Source: CAUPWF01 sp964367685
GTDB lineage: Bacteria > Bacillota > Clostridia > Lachnospirales > Lachnospiraceae
Direction: 5' to 3'
Assembly (NCBI GenBank): GCA_964367685.1
Contig: CAYIYM010000008.1
Span: 8,017 to 72,016 of the forward strand
Length of the DNA stretch: 64,000 nucleotides
Below, piece by piece: positions 1 through 8,437 of the stretch. The notes beneath the pieces are model-generated. The model searched no databases. It was not told where the DNA came from and saw only the letters and a program-made list of their open reading frames with translations. The translations under genes were made by a program, and so were the position numbers. The first letter of the stretch is position 1. The number at the start of each line of letters is the position of its first letter.

Positions 1-1483
1 TCCTTAAAGGTTCAATATTTTTTATAAATGCATCATTCTTCCACAATGTTCGAATTTCTGCACTAATATCAAGTGGATTCACCTTGTAAGTACGATATAC
101 TTCAGTACCATTTAATAGTTCATACTTAATATCTATCGATATAACATTTAAAAGTGAATCATTCTCATCTACAGTTCTTGCACTATCTATTGCAGCGTTA
201 GCAAAATCATACAGTTCTTTTGAATTCCCCATATCATAAACATCTTGCAAATCTGATTGACCCACATAATTCCCTAGTGGATACCCATCAATAAGTACAT
301 TAATATTCTTTATATCCTTCTGTTCTGGACAGTAATTATCGTAATTTGATGCATTTAAAACAAAGAGAACAACAATAATAATTGACACAATATTTAGTGA
401 TATAAAATGAAGTTTTTTCTTAAACAGATCTTTAAAGTCCACTCCATAAATCAATTGAATGATAATATAGAAAATCAAGACTCCCAATACTGTCCCTAAG
501 TAGATCCAAGTCATACTCTCTTCATATGTAACTATATAAAATACCAAACCAACTGCTAATGCAATGGGAATTGTTAAAAAAACCTTAACCACTCCACCAA
601 TCAAATCACTTGCCATAGAACGTCCTGCTGCTTCAGACTTTCGAATTTTCATAAGGTAAAGGCCGATTACCACCACTACTAGTAGGATTGCAATGATTTC
701 TAATGCGAGTAATGGATTCTTATAATTAAAATCCAACAACAGTGAAAAAGGTGTGAATTCAAGTAAAAATGACGCAGCACCTTTCGTATAATAACTATAG
801 GTACGATAAAAAATAGAACTATACTCTTTAATTATAAGTGACAGAAAAGGGCCATAGCCCAAGAATACAACCACACCGAAAACTGCTACAAATATGCGAC
901 CGGTTAATAAAATTGCAATAGTTGAAAGCATATATCCAAGCAAGAAATATCCAATTGAATATAGTAACACAATTCCCATTCGTACAAGAAATTGTTGACT
1001 GTATGCATCATACATCAGTGCTATAATAATTGCCACTAAAAAATTCGCTATGATTGGCAAACAGTAACTAAACACTGCTGATTCAATCTTAAGTGCATAC
1101 AATAATTCACGACGTATTGGTAAGCTATGAATTGCTCCCACCTGGCTTTTATTATGTAAATAGTGGAATGAATGTAAGGCAAAAATAACACCTACAAATA
1201 ATGCTAAAACAAGTACAATTATCGAAATAGTTGTAAGATTACCATAATCCTGAACAAAATAAACTGCACTTTCATCAATTAACATATCAAAATTTGCTTG
1301 TATCATTGCTCCGTCTACCATCATGTATGTCTCTTCTTCTATTCTACCACTTAAGCCGCTGATATAAACGAGGTAAGTAATTGGAACACAAACAAAATAG
1401 AGAATTGAATTCAATAGAATAAGCCAATTATTTTCTTTCACAAATTGTAAAAATATCTTAGTATAATCGATTTTTGATTTCAT
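1..1483 (-). CDS. ABC-2 type transporter permease, partial (C-terminus beyond left edge)
   Basis: This is the membrane subunit of an ABC exporter whose ATPase is encoded just upstream. At least 494 codons are present and the frame is still open at base 1. After the start (MKSKIDYTKIFLQFVKEN) there are about six hydrophobic segments typical of ABC-2 permeases, including a loop with HSLPIRR after a HSFHYLHN segment, as in bacitracin/acetoin-type exporters. A further membrane segment leads into a soluble C-terminal region near base 350. The ATG at 1483 lies inside the 3' end of the ATPase gene (26-base overlap), so the two are probably translationally coupled. The substrate cannot be told from sequence. 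The YtrA-type regulator in the same operon suggests a cell-envelope stress or antibiotic response role, which is inference. Confidence 0.8.
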   Translation of the reverse strand, partial: MKSKIDYTKIFLQFVKENNWLILLNSILYFVCVPITYLVYISGLSGRIEEETYMMVDGAMIQANFDMLIDESAVYFVQDYGNLTTISIIVLVLALFVGVIFALHSFHYLHNKSQVGAIHSLPIRRELLYALKIESAVFSYCLPIIANFLVAIIIALMYDAYSQQFLVRMGIVLLYSIGYFLLGYMLSTIAILLTGRIFVAVFGVVVFLGYGPFLSLIIKEYSSIFYRTYSYYTKGAASFLLEFTPFSLLLDFNYKNPLLALEIIAILLVVVVIGLYLMKIRKSEAAGRSMASDLIGGVVKVFLTIPIALAVGLVFYIVTYEESMTWIYLGTVLGVLIFYIIIQLIYGVDFKDLFKKKLHFISLNIVSIIIVVLFVLNASNYDNYCPEQKDIKNINVLIDGYPLGNYVGQSDLQDVYDMGNSKELYDFANAAIDSARTVDENDSLLNVISIDIKYELLNGTEVYRTYKVNPLDISAEIRTLWKNDAFIKNIEPLR

Positions 1484-2354
1484 AACCAGCCACCTCCGTT
1501 TCACTTATAAACATCTCTTCTAAAGATAGAGGAATCATTTCACAAAATATAGGTTGGCGCGACTCAATTGTTGCTAATATATCTTCTCTATCACCTTTTA
1601 TTGTTAAAATATATAAAGACCCTTGCTTTTTACATTGTCTAACATCTAATTCTTGAAACATCTCTGGCTGTTCTTCTTCAAATACACATTGTACTTTATG
1701 TAGATTTTCTTTGATGTTATCCATTTCGTCAGCAATAAGCACTGTACCATTATGAAGCAAACCAACACTATCACAAATATCTTCTAATTCTCTTAGATTA
1801 TGTGACGCAATGATTGGTGTAATCTCTCGATTACAAACTTCGCTAACCAACAATGATTTTACTGCTTGTCGCATCACCGGATCCAATCCATCAAATGTTT
1901 CATCCATAAGTAAATACTTCGCATTTGAACTCACGCCTAATATAATACTAATTTGTTTTTTCATTCCTTTTGACAAATTGTGAATTTTCACATTGCCTTT
2001 TAAATTAAACTGCATTAACAATTTAGTATATTTGCTTTCGTCGAACTTAGGATAAAACAACTTATAATATTCCTTCATTTGATCGCATGTAGAAGACAAT
2101 GGAAAGTAACTATCGTCAGCTATATAGAAGACTTTCCCCTTCATGTCCGCATTCTCATATATTTTTTCTTCATCTACCGTAACAAACCCTGTATCACCTT
2201 GGTAAATTCCGCTTATCATCTTAAGCAATGTTGTTTTTCCTGACCCATTTGTGCCAACAAGACCGAAAATTTCATTTTCTTTGATTTTAAATGATAAATC
2301 TTTTAATGCCTCTGTATTCTGAAATCTTTTGGACACTTGTTCTATTCTAATCAT
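1458..2354 (-). CDS. ABC transporter ATP-binding protein (YtrB-like)
   Basis: This is the nucleotide-binding subunit that drives the neighbouring permease. The Walker A motif GTNGSGKTT lies near residue 36, the signature is the LSKGMKKQ variant, and LLMDETFDGLDP is Walker B. A C-terminal tail of about 80 residues follows the ATPase core, as in exporter ATPases of this class. An ATG at 2384 would add ten residues, but a perfect GAGGAGGG site sits seven bases before the ATG at 2354 (MIRIEQVSKRF), so I chose that start. The gene overlaps the GntR gene upstream by 8 bases and the permease gene downstream by 26, which points to one tightly coupled three-gene transcript. Confidence 0.9.
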   Translation of the reverse strand: MIRIEQVSKRFQNTEALKDLSFKIKENEIFGLVGTNGSGKTTLLKMISGIYQGDTGFVTVDEEKIYENADMKGKVFYIADDSYFPLSSTCDQMKEYYKLFYPKFDESKYTKLLMQFNLKGNVKIHNLSKGMKKQISIILGVSSNAKYLLMDETFDGLDPVMRQAVKSLLVSEVCNREITPIIASHNLRELEDICDSVGLLHNGTVLIADEMDNIKENLHKVQCVFEEEQPEMFQELDVRQCKKQGSLYILTIKGDREDILATIESRQPIFCEMIPLSLEEMFISETEVAGYEIKNRLY

Positions 2355-2721
2355 TATTTCCCTCCTCATACACTTCTTCAACAACGGAAATCAAGTCTCT
2401 TTTTTCGACTCCAATATTTTTCCCTTCAATTACTGTTTTCTTTATAGAAGCATAATATTGTTGTAATTCTAATGCCTTTATTGCAGTATTTGGTGCCACA
2501 TAACTTCCTCGCCCCTTAACTGAATAAATTATTCCAGCACTTTCTAATTGATTATAAGCTCGTTGAATAGTGTTTGGATTAATTGATAACTCCATTGCGA
2601 GTTTGCGAACAGATGGAAGTTGTGAATCTTCTTTCAAAACACCTTTAAAAATCAAATTTTGTATTTTTTCAGTTACTTGTTCATAGATAGCTCGCCTATC
2701 TTGATAATCTAATACAATCAT
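2347..2721 (-). CDS. GntR-family transcriptional regulator, YtrA subfamily
   Basis: This is a short (124-residue) repressor with an N-terminal winged-helix domain: the segment RAIYEQVTEKIQNLIFKG, then LPSVRKLAMELSINPNTIQRAY, a classic GntR recognition helix. Only about 45 residues follow the DNA-binding domain, so there is no large effector domain; that is the hallmark of the YtrA subfamily. YtrA-type regulators normally autoregulate a linked ABC exporter operon, and this gene is first in such an operon. AAAGGAG precedes the ATG at 2721; a start 15 bases upstream has no proper site. A candidate operator lies 40 bases upstream at 2761-2785. Confidence 0.9.
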   Translation of the reverse strand: MIVLDYQDRRAIYEQVTEKIQNLIFKGVLKEDSQLPSVRKLAMELSINPNTIQRAYNQLESAGIIYSVKGRGSYVAPNTAIKALELQQYYASIKKTVIEGKNIGVEKRDLISVVEEVYEEGNND

Positions 2722-2746
2722 TTTTTCTCCTTTCACTATACATATT

Positions 2747-2775
2747 TAATTACAGCTCTTACTGTATTATTCCAA
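2747..2775 (-). promoter_or_regulatory. Putative sigma-A promoter of the GntR-ABC operon
   Basis: On the minus strand TTGGAA (2770-2775) and TAATTA (2747-2752) are separated by 17 bases. Both boxes are imperfect. The -35 box lies inside the proposed YtrA operator, so a bound repressor would block polymerase. Confidence 0.45.
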
Positions 2776-2785
2776 TTAGTACACT
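2761..2785 (-). promoter_or_regulatory. Putative YtrA-type operator
   Basis: On the minus strand AGTGTA is followed after exactly 13 bases by TACAGT. The known YtrA operator of Bacillus subtilis is AGTGTA-N13-TACACT, so this differs by one base. It lies directly upstream of a YtrA-family gene and overlaps its likely -35 box, which makes autoregulation the simplest reading. Confidence 0.6.
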
Positions 2786-2802
2786 TAGTATAGTATAAGA
2801 AA

Positions 2803-2839
2803 AGAAAAAAAGCAAGTAATTTTCATAAATTACTTGCTT
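2803..2839 (-). terminator. Rho-independent terminator after the DUF5662 gene
   Basis: A stem of AAGCAAGTAATTT with its complement encloses a four-base loop and is followed on the minus strand by a T-rich tract. It ends the TraX-DUF5662 transcript and insulates the GntR-ABC operon. Confidence 0.85.
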
Positions 2840-3364
2840 TCATAAAATATATTCCTTAATATATTCAAATGTAAATTTTTCACCTCGTTCTGCTAACATC
2901 ACTAATAATTTTTCTAAAAGCACTTCTACTTCTTTATGTATTACATAATGCCCTTTTCCCTTTTCATAATAATTCCAAGGACTTTTATCCGTATAATTAG
3001 ATTTCTCATAATTTTTACTTGCAGCAATTCGATCTACAAACATTTCGACTACATACTTATCTGGCATACGCATTCCAACTAATTGAGTTTCTGATTTCAA
3101 ATCATAATCTATCCAATACTCATAATGATGCTTATTTCTTCCTTTATGATGCAACCAAGCACTAGAATAGCCATGAATTTCACGTTCTGCATTATTAGGG
3201 CTTCTATTTCCTTGATAATATTTACATCCCACAGAGAATTCTTGAATACTATATTTTGATAAATCATGGAGCAACCCTTGCTTATATAAACCTAATTTAA
3301 AACAACCAATCATTACAAGTATTTTATGATCAGTAATCGTTTTAAAATGTGAAAAAAACTTCAT
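2840..3364 (-). CDS. DUF5662 family protein (HD-like)
   Basis: This is a 174-residue soluble protein with conserved acidic/His clusters: LLHDLSKY near residue 33, HHKGRNKHHYEYW near 74 and MPDKYVVEMFVDRIAA near 103. The pattern matches the family I know as DUF5662, whose H..HD-like residues suggest a metal-dependent phosphohydrolase fold; no reaction is established. GTAAGGAG lies seven bases before the ATG. The gene follows the TraX gene by 16 bases in the same transcript, and a strong terminator begins right at its TGA stop codon. The pairing with a TraX-type acyltransferase is probably an operon, but I see no evident functional link. Confidence 0.75.
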   Translation of the reverse strand: MKFFSHFKTITDHKILVMIGCFKLGLYKQGLLHDLSKYSIQEFSVGCKYYQGNRSPNNAEREIHGYSSAWLHHKGRNKHHYEYWIDYDLKSETQLVGMRMPDKYVVEMFVDRIAASKNYEKSNYTDKSPWNYYEKGKGHYVIHKEVEVLLEKLLVMLAERGEKFTFEYIKEYIL

Positions 3365-3380
3365 ATCAATCTCCTTACAC

Positions 3381-4040
3381 TTACATCATTATTTTTGCTA
3401 TTAAACTCAATACAATTAAATGTATTGGATAGTAGCAATAGAAAAACTTTTTCATATCACTACCTTTTTTACCATTATATAAAAGTATTGGGATACAAGC
3501 AAAAGCAGCAAAACCTTGTATTCCACTATATCCAAATGCGTTAATAATCAAAATTGCTATAAACATATATCCAAGATTTTTCCTCGTAATGTACATTATA
3601 ATTATGGTCATTACTCCAAGTGAACCATAGTCAATTCCAGACGCAAACCACTCGATTAGTAGAATCATAATAGTAAGAAATATCAACTTAATAGATGTGT
3701 ATTCAATTTTGCATAACACATAGATAATGAATACCGCAAAAAAAAGTGTAAAGAATACATTTAATCGCTCTGTGTCTAAAAACACTCCTGAAAACGCATA
3801 GTTAAACGGAACTTGAGATAGAATTGCAAAGCACCCAAGTCGTAACATATATTGTTCTAAATTCTTTGTATAGTGAATTCCCTCTACAATTAAAAAGCAA
3901 AAAATTGGAAAAGCAATACGCCCTATAATCCTCAAGAAAATAAGTTGTGGGAATAAAATTGCTCCTATATGATCAATTGTCATTGCAACGATTGCAATCC
4001 ATTTCAGTTGAGAACTTGTAATACATTTAATATTGTTCAT
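3381..4040 (-). CDS. TraX-family membrane protein
   Basis: This is a 219-residue integral membrane protein with about seven hydrophobic segments. The N-terminal SSQLKWIAIVAMTIDHIGAI and the following FLRIIGRIAFPIFCFLIVEG are the conserved signature of TraX, a family named for the F-plasmid pilin N-acetylase and related to membrane acyltransferases. Chromosomal Firmicute members have no proven substrate; acetylation of a surface polymer or peptide is plausible. There are no conjugation genes nearby, so a pilin role is unlikely here. Its GAGGAGGAG site is seven bases upstream of the ATG, and it is the first gene of a pair with the DUF5662 gene. Confidence 0.85.
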   Translation of the reverse strand: MNNIKCITSSQLKWIAIVAMTIDHIGAILFPQLIFLRIIGRIAFPIFCFLIVEGIHYTKNLEQYMLRLGCFAILSQVPFNYAFSGVFLDTERLNVFFTLFFAVFIIYVLCKIEYTSIKLIFLTIMILLIEWFASGIDYGSLGVMTIIIMYITRKNLGYMFIAILIINAFGYSGIQGFAAFACIPILLYNGKKGSDMKKFFYCYYPIHLIVLSLIAKIMM

Positions 4041-4153
4041 TTAACTCCTCCTCGTCTATTCACATAATTATTGTACATGATAATTCAAAATAATTCTAGA
4101 CTTTAACATTTTTTTGTGAAAACATTAACTTTCTTTATAAGTTAAATATAAAC

Positions 4154-4182
4154 TTGCAAAACCGTCCACTCTCTGCTACAGT
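4154..4182 (+). promoter_or_regulatory. Putative promoter of the DUF1292 gene
   Basis: TTGCAA (4154-4159), 17 bases, TACAGT (4177-4182), 31 bases before the start codon of the DUF1292 gene. Each box has four of six consensus bases. Confidence 0.4.
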
Positions 4183-4212
4183 AATATTATTAATACAAAA
4201 AGGAGATATAAT

Positions 4213-4608
4213 ATGGCTGATCATAAACATGAAGAAAATTGCGGTTGCGGAAGCGATTGTGATTGTGTTAGCGAAAACACTTGTGGCTGCGGTTGCGGCG
4301 AACACGATACGGAGGAAGCTTTAACAGTTACTCTTACATTAGAAGATGACGAAGAGGTTACTTGCAATGTACTTTGCATCTATTCGGTAGGCGAGCAAGA
4401 ATATGTTGCGCTACTTCCACTTGATGAGAGTGGTGATGAGAATGAAGAAGGACATGTTTTCATCTATCGATATGCTGAAGAAGACAATCAACCAGTAATC
4501 GAAAACATTGAAACTGATGAAGAATATGAAGCTGCTGCTGAAGCCTTCGACGAGTGGTTAGATGAACAAGAATTTGATGAAATTCAACATCAATTAGACC
4601 AAGAATAA
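4213..4608 (+). CDS. DUF1292 family protein with a cysteine-rich N-terminus
   Basis: This is an acidic 131-residue protein. Residues 36-105 (TVTLTLEDDEEVTCNVLCIY, EYVALLPLDE, VFIYRYAEE) form the small beta domain of DUF1292/YrzB proteins of Firmicutes, whose function is unknown. Ahead of it is an unusual extension of about 35 residues with nine cysteines in CGCGSDCDC and CGCGCG patterns and a leading H-K-H, which looks like a metal-binding module. AAAAGGAG lies eight bases before the ATG. The gene stands alone on the plus strand, and its last 15 bases overlap the 3' end of the convergent helicase gene. Related DUF1292 genes usually lie near ruvX/alaS, which is not the case here. Confidence 0.85.
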   Translation: MADHKHEENCGCGSDCDCVSENTCGCGCGEHDTEEALTVTLTLEDDEEVTCNVLCIYSVGEQEYVALLPLDESGDENEEGHVFIYRYAEEDNQPVIENIETDEEYEAAAEAFDEWLDEQEFDEIQHQLDQE

Positions 4609-6441
4609 TTCATGAACAAAGCGGGAAGGATGCAAATCCTTTCCGTGTTTTTGTTTTGGGTAAATTAAAGTTAATTTTTCCTTTGCACGTGTCATTGCAA
4701 CATAAAACATTCTACGTTCCTCTTCTATTTCATCTACTAATTTCGCTTTCTTACTTGGAGTAATTCCCTCATTACATTCGATTAAGAATACATATGAAAA
4801 TTCTAATCCCTTCGATCCATGCATAGTATGAAAAGACACTGCATTTGCATTTCCTTCAGAACGATTCATTTGTTGTTTTAGTTTCAAACTGTAGTCTTGA
4901 ATATAATCCATCCATTCCTCTAAATTTTTAAATGTCTTTGCATTCTCTTGAATCTCTTCTAAGACCTCTTTCAAATCTTGTATATTCATTTTTCTATATT
5001 CCGCATATTCTTTTAAAAAATCGTCATATCCTACTTTCTTGCGTAAATATTCTATCATAGCAAATGGTGTCATGTTTTTCATAATTCTCAAGTCCAATTC
5101 AAATTGGTCAATACGATCTTGCATCCACTCTTTGTCTACATAAAATGTGCGTAGTGATTCAAATGTAATTTCGCGATCATTAACAATTGCATCCCTAGCA
5201 ATATAACGATTAGGTCTATTCATGATACTTAAAAAGGTTTTCCTCAACCTACTCCCTTGGACCAACTCAATATATGATATTATATTTTTGGCAATAAAAT
5301 GTTCATAGATATTGGGTAACTGTTCTTTCATTCGAAACGGCACCCCACATTCAATCATTTTTCCAGCTATAACTCTTGCATCTAAATTGGTACGAAATAA
5401 AACTGCTATTTCTCGATTTGAAACCCCTAATTGATTTAATTTATGAATTTCATTTAAAACATATTCTGCTTCCTCTAGGGGATTTTTCACTTCTTGAACA
5501 TGAACAACATCCCCATCTTTTTTAATTGGTTTGACACTTTTATTATATCGTGTTTGATTTTGCTTAATTACTTTTTGAGAAGCTTGAATAATGGCAGTGG
5601 TAGATCGATAATTCATATCCAAGTTTATCATTTTTGCTGTCGGATATACAACATTAAAGCTAAGCATAATTTCGGGCTTAGCACCTCTAAAACGATAAAT
5701 GGATTGATCATCGTCTCCTACTGCGAAAATATTGTCATTCGGTTTTCCCAATAATTTAATCGTATCAAATTGCATTTGATTAATATCTTGAAACTCATCT
5801 ATTAAGATATACTTGAATTTATTCTGCCACTGTTGCAACACTTTTGGGTTTGTTACAAATAATTTATGACATTGTACTATCATATCATCAAAATCAATTT
5901 TTCGATGTTTTTTTCGTTGCATTTCATATTCTTCATAAATCATTTTAAATGTAGCATTGGGACATTCTTTCGATTCATAAGAATGAATATCTAATCCCTC
6001 ATTTTTTACAATAGAGATTTCTTTGCTTATATTAGTAATAAAATCTTCTTCCTCATCCATGTCTACATCTATGAACTCTTCCATATTTGTTGCTGATATA
6101 ATCTCATCAATTAATTTGTACTTTTCTTCTTCGGATAATATATTTTGACTACCTATGTTATACGCCCATTTTAGAATCCCATAAAAAATTCCATGAAATG
6201 TACCAAACGTAACAGGGATTTTACTTTTATAATTTCGAAAAAAACGATCGCGCATTTCATTTGCTGCATATTTAGTAAAAGTAATGACCAGAATTTCTTC
6301 TGGTCTTACTCTGTGCTCTTTTATTAAGAATTCAATTCGATTTGTTATTACATGGGTCTTCCCTGATCCTGGGCCAGCTAAAACTAGCATTGGTCCATTA
6401 TGATGAGAAATTGCTTCTGCTTGTGCTTTATTAAAGGACAC
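4594..6441 (-). CDS. UvrD/PcrA-like ATP-dependent DNA helicase (superfamily 1A)
   Basis: This is a 3'-5' DNA helicase for repair or replication. Motifs appear in the expected order: the Q-motif region FNKAQAEAI, Walker A GPGSGKT near residue 24, LIDEFQDIN (motif II), GDDDQSIYRFRGA (motif III), the NYRST region (motif IV), SFHTMHGSKGLEF (motif V) and FYVAMTRAKEKL (motif VI). At 615 residues it is shorter than PcrA/UvrD (about 720-750), because the 2B domain is reduced and no C-terminal Tudor-like domain follows. I therefore call it a UvrD-like helicase rather than PcrA itself. The start is a GTG with AAAAGGAG seven bases upstream. It follows gltX by 22 bases, probably in one transcript. Confidence 0.9.
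   Translation of the reverse strand: MSFNKAQAEAISHHNGPMLVLAGPGSGKTHVITNRIEFLIKEHRVRPEEILVITFTKYAANEMRDRFFRNYKSKIPVTFGTFHGIFYGILKWAYNIGSQNILSEEEKYKLIDEIISATNMEEFIDVDMDEEEDFITNISKEISIVKNEGLDIHSYESKECPNATFKMIYEEYEMQRKKHRKIDFDDMIVQCHKLFVTNPKVLQQWQNKFKYILIDEFQDINQMQFDTIKLLGKPNDNIFAVGDDDQSIYRFRGAKPEIMLSFNVVYPTAKMINLDMNYRSTTAIIQASQKVIKQNQTRYNKSVKPIKKDGDVVHVQEVKNPLEEAEYVLNEIHKLNQLGVSNREIAVLFRTNLDARVIAGKMIECGVPFRMKEQLPNIYEHFIAKNIISYIELVQGSRLRKTFLSIMNRPNRYIARDAIVNDREITFESLRTFYVDKEWMQDRIDQFELDLRIMKNMTPFAMIEYLRKKVGYDDFLKEYAEYRKMNIQDLKEVLEEIQENAKTFKNLEEWMDYIQDYSLKLKQQMNRSEGNANAVSFHTMHGSKGLEFSYVFLIECNEGITPSKKAKLVDEIEEERRMFYVAMTRAKEKLTLIYPKQKHGKDLHPSRFVHELFLV
4622..4657 (+). terminator. Terminator of the DUF1292 gene inside the helicase 3' end
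   Basis: A ten-base-pair stem (4622-4631 with 4636-4645, one G-T pair) closes a GCAA loop and is followed by TGTTTTTGTTTT. It lies 13 bases after the DUF1292 stop, within the last 20 codons of the opposing helicase gene. Confidence 0.8.
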
Positions 6442-6463
6442 TCGAATACTCCTTTTCTTTTAC

Positions 6464-7924
6464 CTATCTTACTTCTGTTGCAAGTAACTCAATTGCATTT
6501 TTGATTCTCTGCACAGACTCTTCTTTTCCTAGAATTTCCATAATTTCCGTTGCACCACCTGGTGTACTTTGTTTTCCAGAAACTGCTGTTCTTATTGGCC
6601 ACATTGCATACCCATTTTTGCATCCTTTTTCAGCAACATATCCTTGTAATACATGATACAAAGCATCATTTGAATACTCCTCATGTGCTTCAAAAAGTGG
6701 CAATAGTTCTCTTAACACTTCCAATGATGTTACTTGGTCAGTTTTCATTTTCTTATGACAATAAATTGCAGTGTCATATTCTGGAACCGCTTCAAAGAAA
6801 TCAATTTGACCTTTAATGTCTGGTAATACTTCAATTCTTGTCTTAATTAATTGTGCAATTTTTTCTTTATCTAAATCTTTCGTAATTACTTCATCTATAT
6901 ACTTCTTTGCTATCTCATAAAATTTCTCTTGTGGCATTGCTTTTAAATATTCACTATTCATCCACTTCAATTTAACTGTATCGAAAACAGCTGGTGATTT
7001 AGACATATTTCTGTAGTTGAAAGCCTTGATTAATTCATCTAATGAGAAAATTTCTTGATTGTCAGAAGGACTCCATCCTAACAATGAAACATAATTAATT
7101 ACTGCTTCTGTTAGATATCCTTGTTCAATCAAATCTTCATATGAAGAGTGACCGCTTCTTTTACTTAGCTTTTGATGTTCTTCATTAGTAATTAATGGAC
7201 AGTGAACATAAACCGGAACATCCCATCCAAATGCTTCATAGATTTTATTATATTTTGGTGCCGATGATAAATACTCATTTCCACGAACAACATGTGTGAT
7301 TTCTTGCAAGTGATCATCTACAACATTTGCGAAATTGTAAGTTGGAAATCCATCTGATTTAATTAAAATCAAATCATCTAATTCTGAATTAGCAACTGTA
7401 ATATCTCCATAAATTTCGTCATTAAATGTTGTTTCACCTTCAGTTGGCATATTAATACGAATTACATATGGAACTCCAGCAGCTAACTTAGCATCAATTT
7501 CTTCCTTTGATAGCGATGTACAGTGCTTATCATATACAACAATTTCAATCCCTGAAACAGAAGACTTTAGAGACTCTAGACGCTCTTTATCACAGAAGCA
7601 ATAGTAAGCTTTTCTAGCTTCAATCAATTGTTTTGCATACTTAAGATAAAGACCTTCCGCATTTCTTTCACTTTGTACATATGGGCCGTACCCTTTATCC
7701 TTATCTGGGCCTTCATCATGGATCAACCCTGTTTTTTCAAGCGTACGATAAATAATATCAACCGCACCTTCCACTAATCTTTCTTGATCTGTATCTTCAA
7801 TGCGTAGTAAAAAATCTCCGCCTTCATGTTTTGCAATTAAAAAAGCATATAATGCAGTTCTAAGGTTTCCTACATGCATACGACCTGTTGGACTTGGTGC
7901 AAACCTTGTTCTAACTTTACTCAT
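6464..7924 (-). CDS. gltX: Glutamyl-tRNA synthetase
   Basis: This is a class I aminoacyl-tRNA synthetase that charges tRNA-Glu in the cytoplasm; in bacteria lacking GlnRS it also charges tRNA-Gln for later amidation. The N-terminal RFAPSPTGRMHVGNLRTA carries the HIGH-type motif, and HQKLSKRSGH is the KMSKS-type motif. The C-terminal helical anticodon-binding half is complete and the length of 486 residues is normal. AGGAG lies seven bases before the ATG. No tRNA or T-box leader is visible upstream; only 65 bases separate it from the exporter gene. Confidence 0.97.
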   Translation of the reverse strand: MSKVRTRFAPSPTGRMHVGNLRTALYAFLIAKHEGGDFLLRIEDTDQERLVEGAVDIIYRTLEKTGLIHDEGPDKDKGYGPYVQSERNAEGLYLKYAKQLIEARKAYYCFCDKERLESLKSSVSGIEIVVYDKHCTSLSKEEIDAKLAAGVPYVIRINMPTEGETTFNDEIYGDITVANSELDDLILIKSDGFPTYNFANVVDDHLQEITHVVRGNEYLSSAPKYNKIYEAFGWDVPVYVHCPLITNEEHQKLSKRSGHSSYEDLIEQGYLTEAVINYVSLLGWSPSDNQEIFSLDELIKAFNYRNMSKSPAVFDTVKLKWMNSEYLKAMPQEKFYEIAKKYIDEVITKDLDKEKIAQLIKTRIEVLPDIKGQIDFFEAVPEYDTAIYCHKKMKTDQVTSLEVLRELLPLFEAHEEYSNDALYHVLQGYVAEKGCKNGYAMWPIRTAVSGKQSTPGGATEIMEILGKEESVQRIKNAIELLATEVR

Positions 7925-7989
7925 CTTATTCTCCTATCGTTTATCTATATTCTCTTACGAGTTTACATTACTATATATATTATAACAAA

Positions 7990-8427
7990 CTATTCCTTCT
8001 GTAAATAAGTTCGTCTCATAATTACTCTAAAAATTGTTTCAGCTATAAAAATTGCCAAAGAAATGGCTCCTGCATATTTCAAAGTTTCTACAAAATAGTA
8101 CAATCCCCAATCTAGTTCACCAATAATAATATTATAAGCAACCCGATACACTCCCGATCCAGGAACGGTCGGCAATATACCTGCTATTAAGAAGGCCGAA
8201 ACAGGTGTTTTTAAAAATTTAGCAAATATATTCGCTGCCACAGTAACTAAAAAAGCTGAAATAAAATATGCACCGGCTTCTGCTATTCCACAATAAACAG
8301 ATACTAAATAACCTGCTCCACCAATTGCACCAACGAAGGCTGCTAGCCCTAAATATTTTTTTGGTGTTTCAATTAGAATTGCAAACCCTAAAATTGCAAT
8401 CCATATTCCTAATATTTGTATTATCAT
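7990..8427 (-). CDS. Threonine/serine exporter small subunit, ThrE_2-type membrane protein
   Basis: This is a 145-residue protein with about four membrane segments and the conserved core PVSAFLIAGILPTVPGSGVYR, the short (DUF3815/ThrE_2) half of the two-part threonine/serine exporter family. In single-polypeptide ThrE this domain is fused to the C-terminus of the larger half; in Firmicutes the two are commonly separate adjacent genes. Here the larger half ends ten bases upstream. TAGGAG lies seven bases before the ATG. The substrate is assigned by family only; small organic acids such as succinate have also been tied to related proteins. Confidence 0.85.
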   Translation of the reverse strand: MIIQILGIWIAILGFAILIETPKKYLGLAAFVGAIGGAGYLVSVYCGIAEAGAYFISAFLVTVAANIFAKFLKTPVSAFLIAGILPTVPGSGVYRVAYNIIIGELDWGLYYFVETLKYAGAISLAIFIAETIFRVIMRRTYLQKE

Positions 8428-8437
8428 TTTCTATCTC

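Noticed and set aside
3381..4040. Conjugative element suggested by the TraX-type gene
   Set aside because: No relaxase, coupling protein, integrase or pilus genes nearby; TraX-like proteins are common in Firmicute chromosomes.
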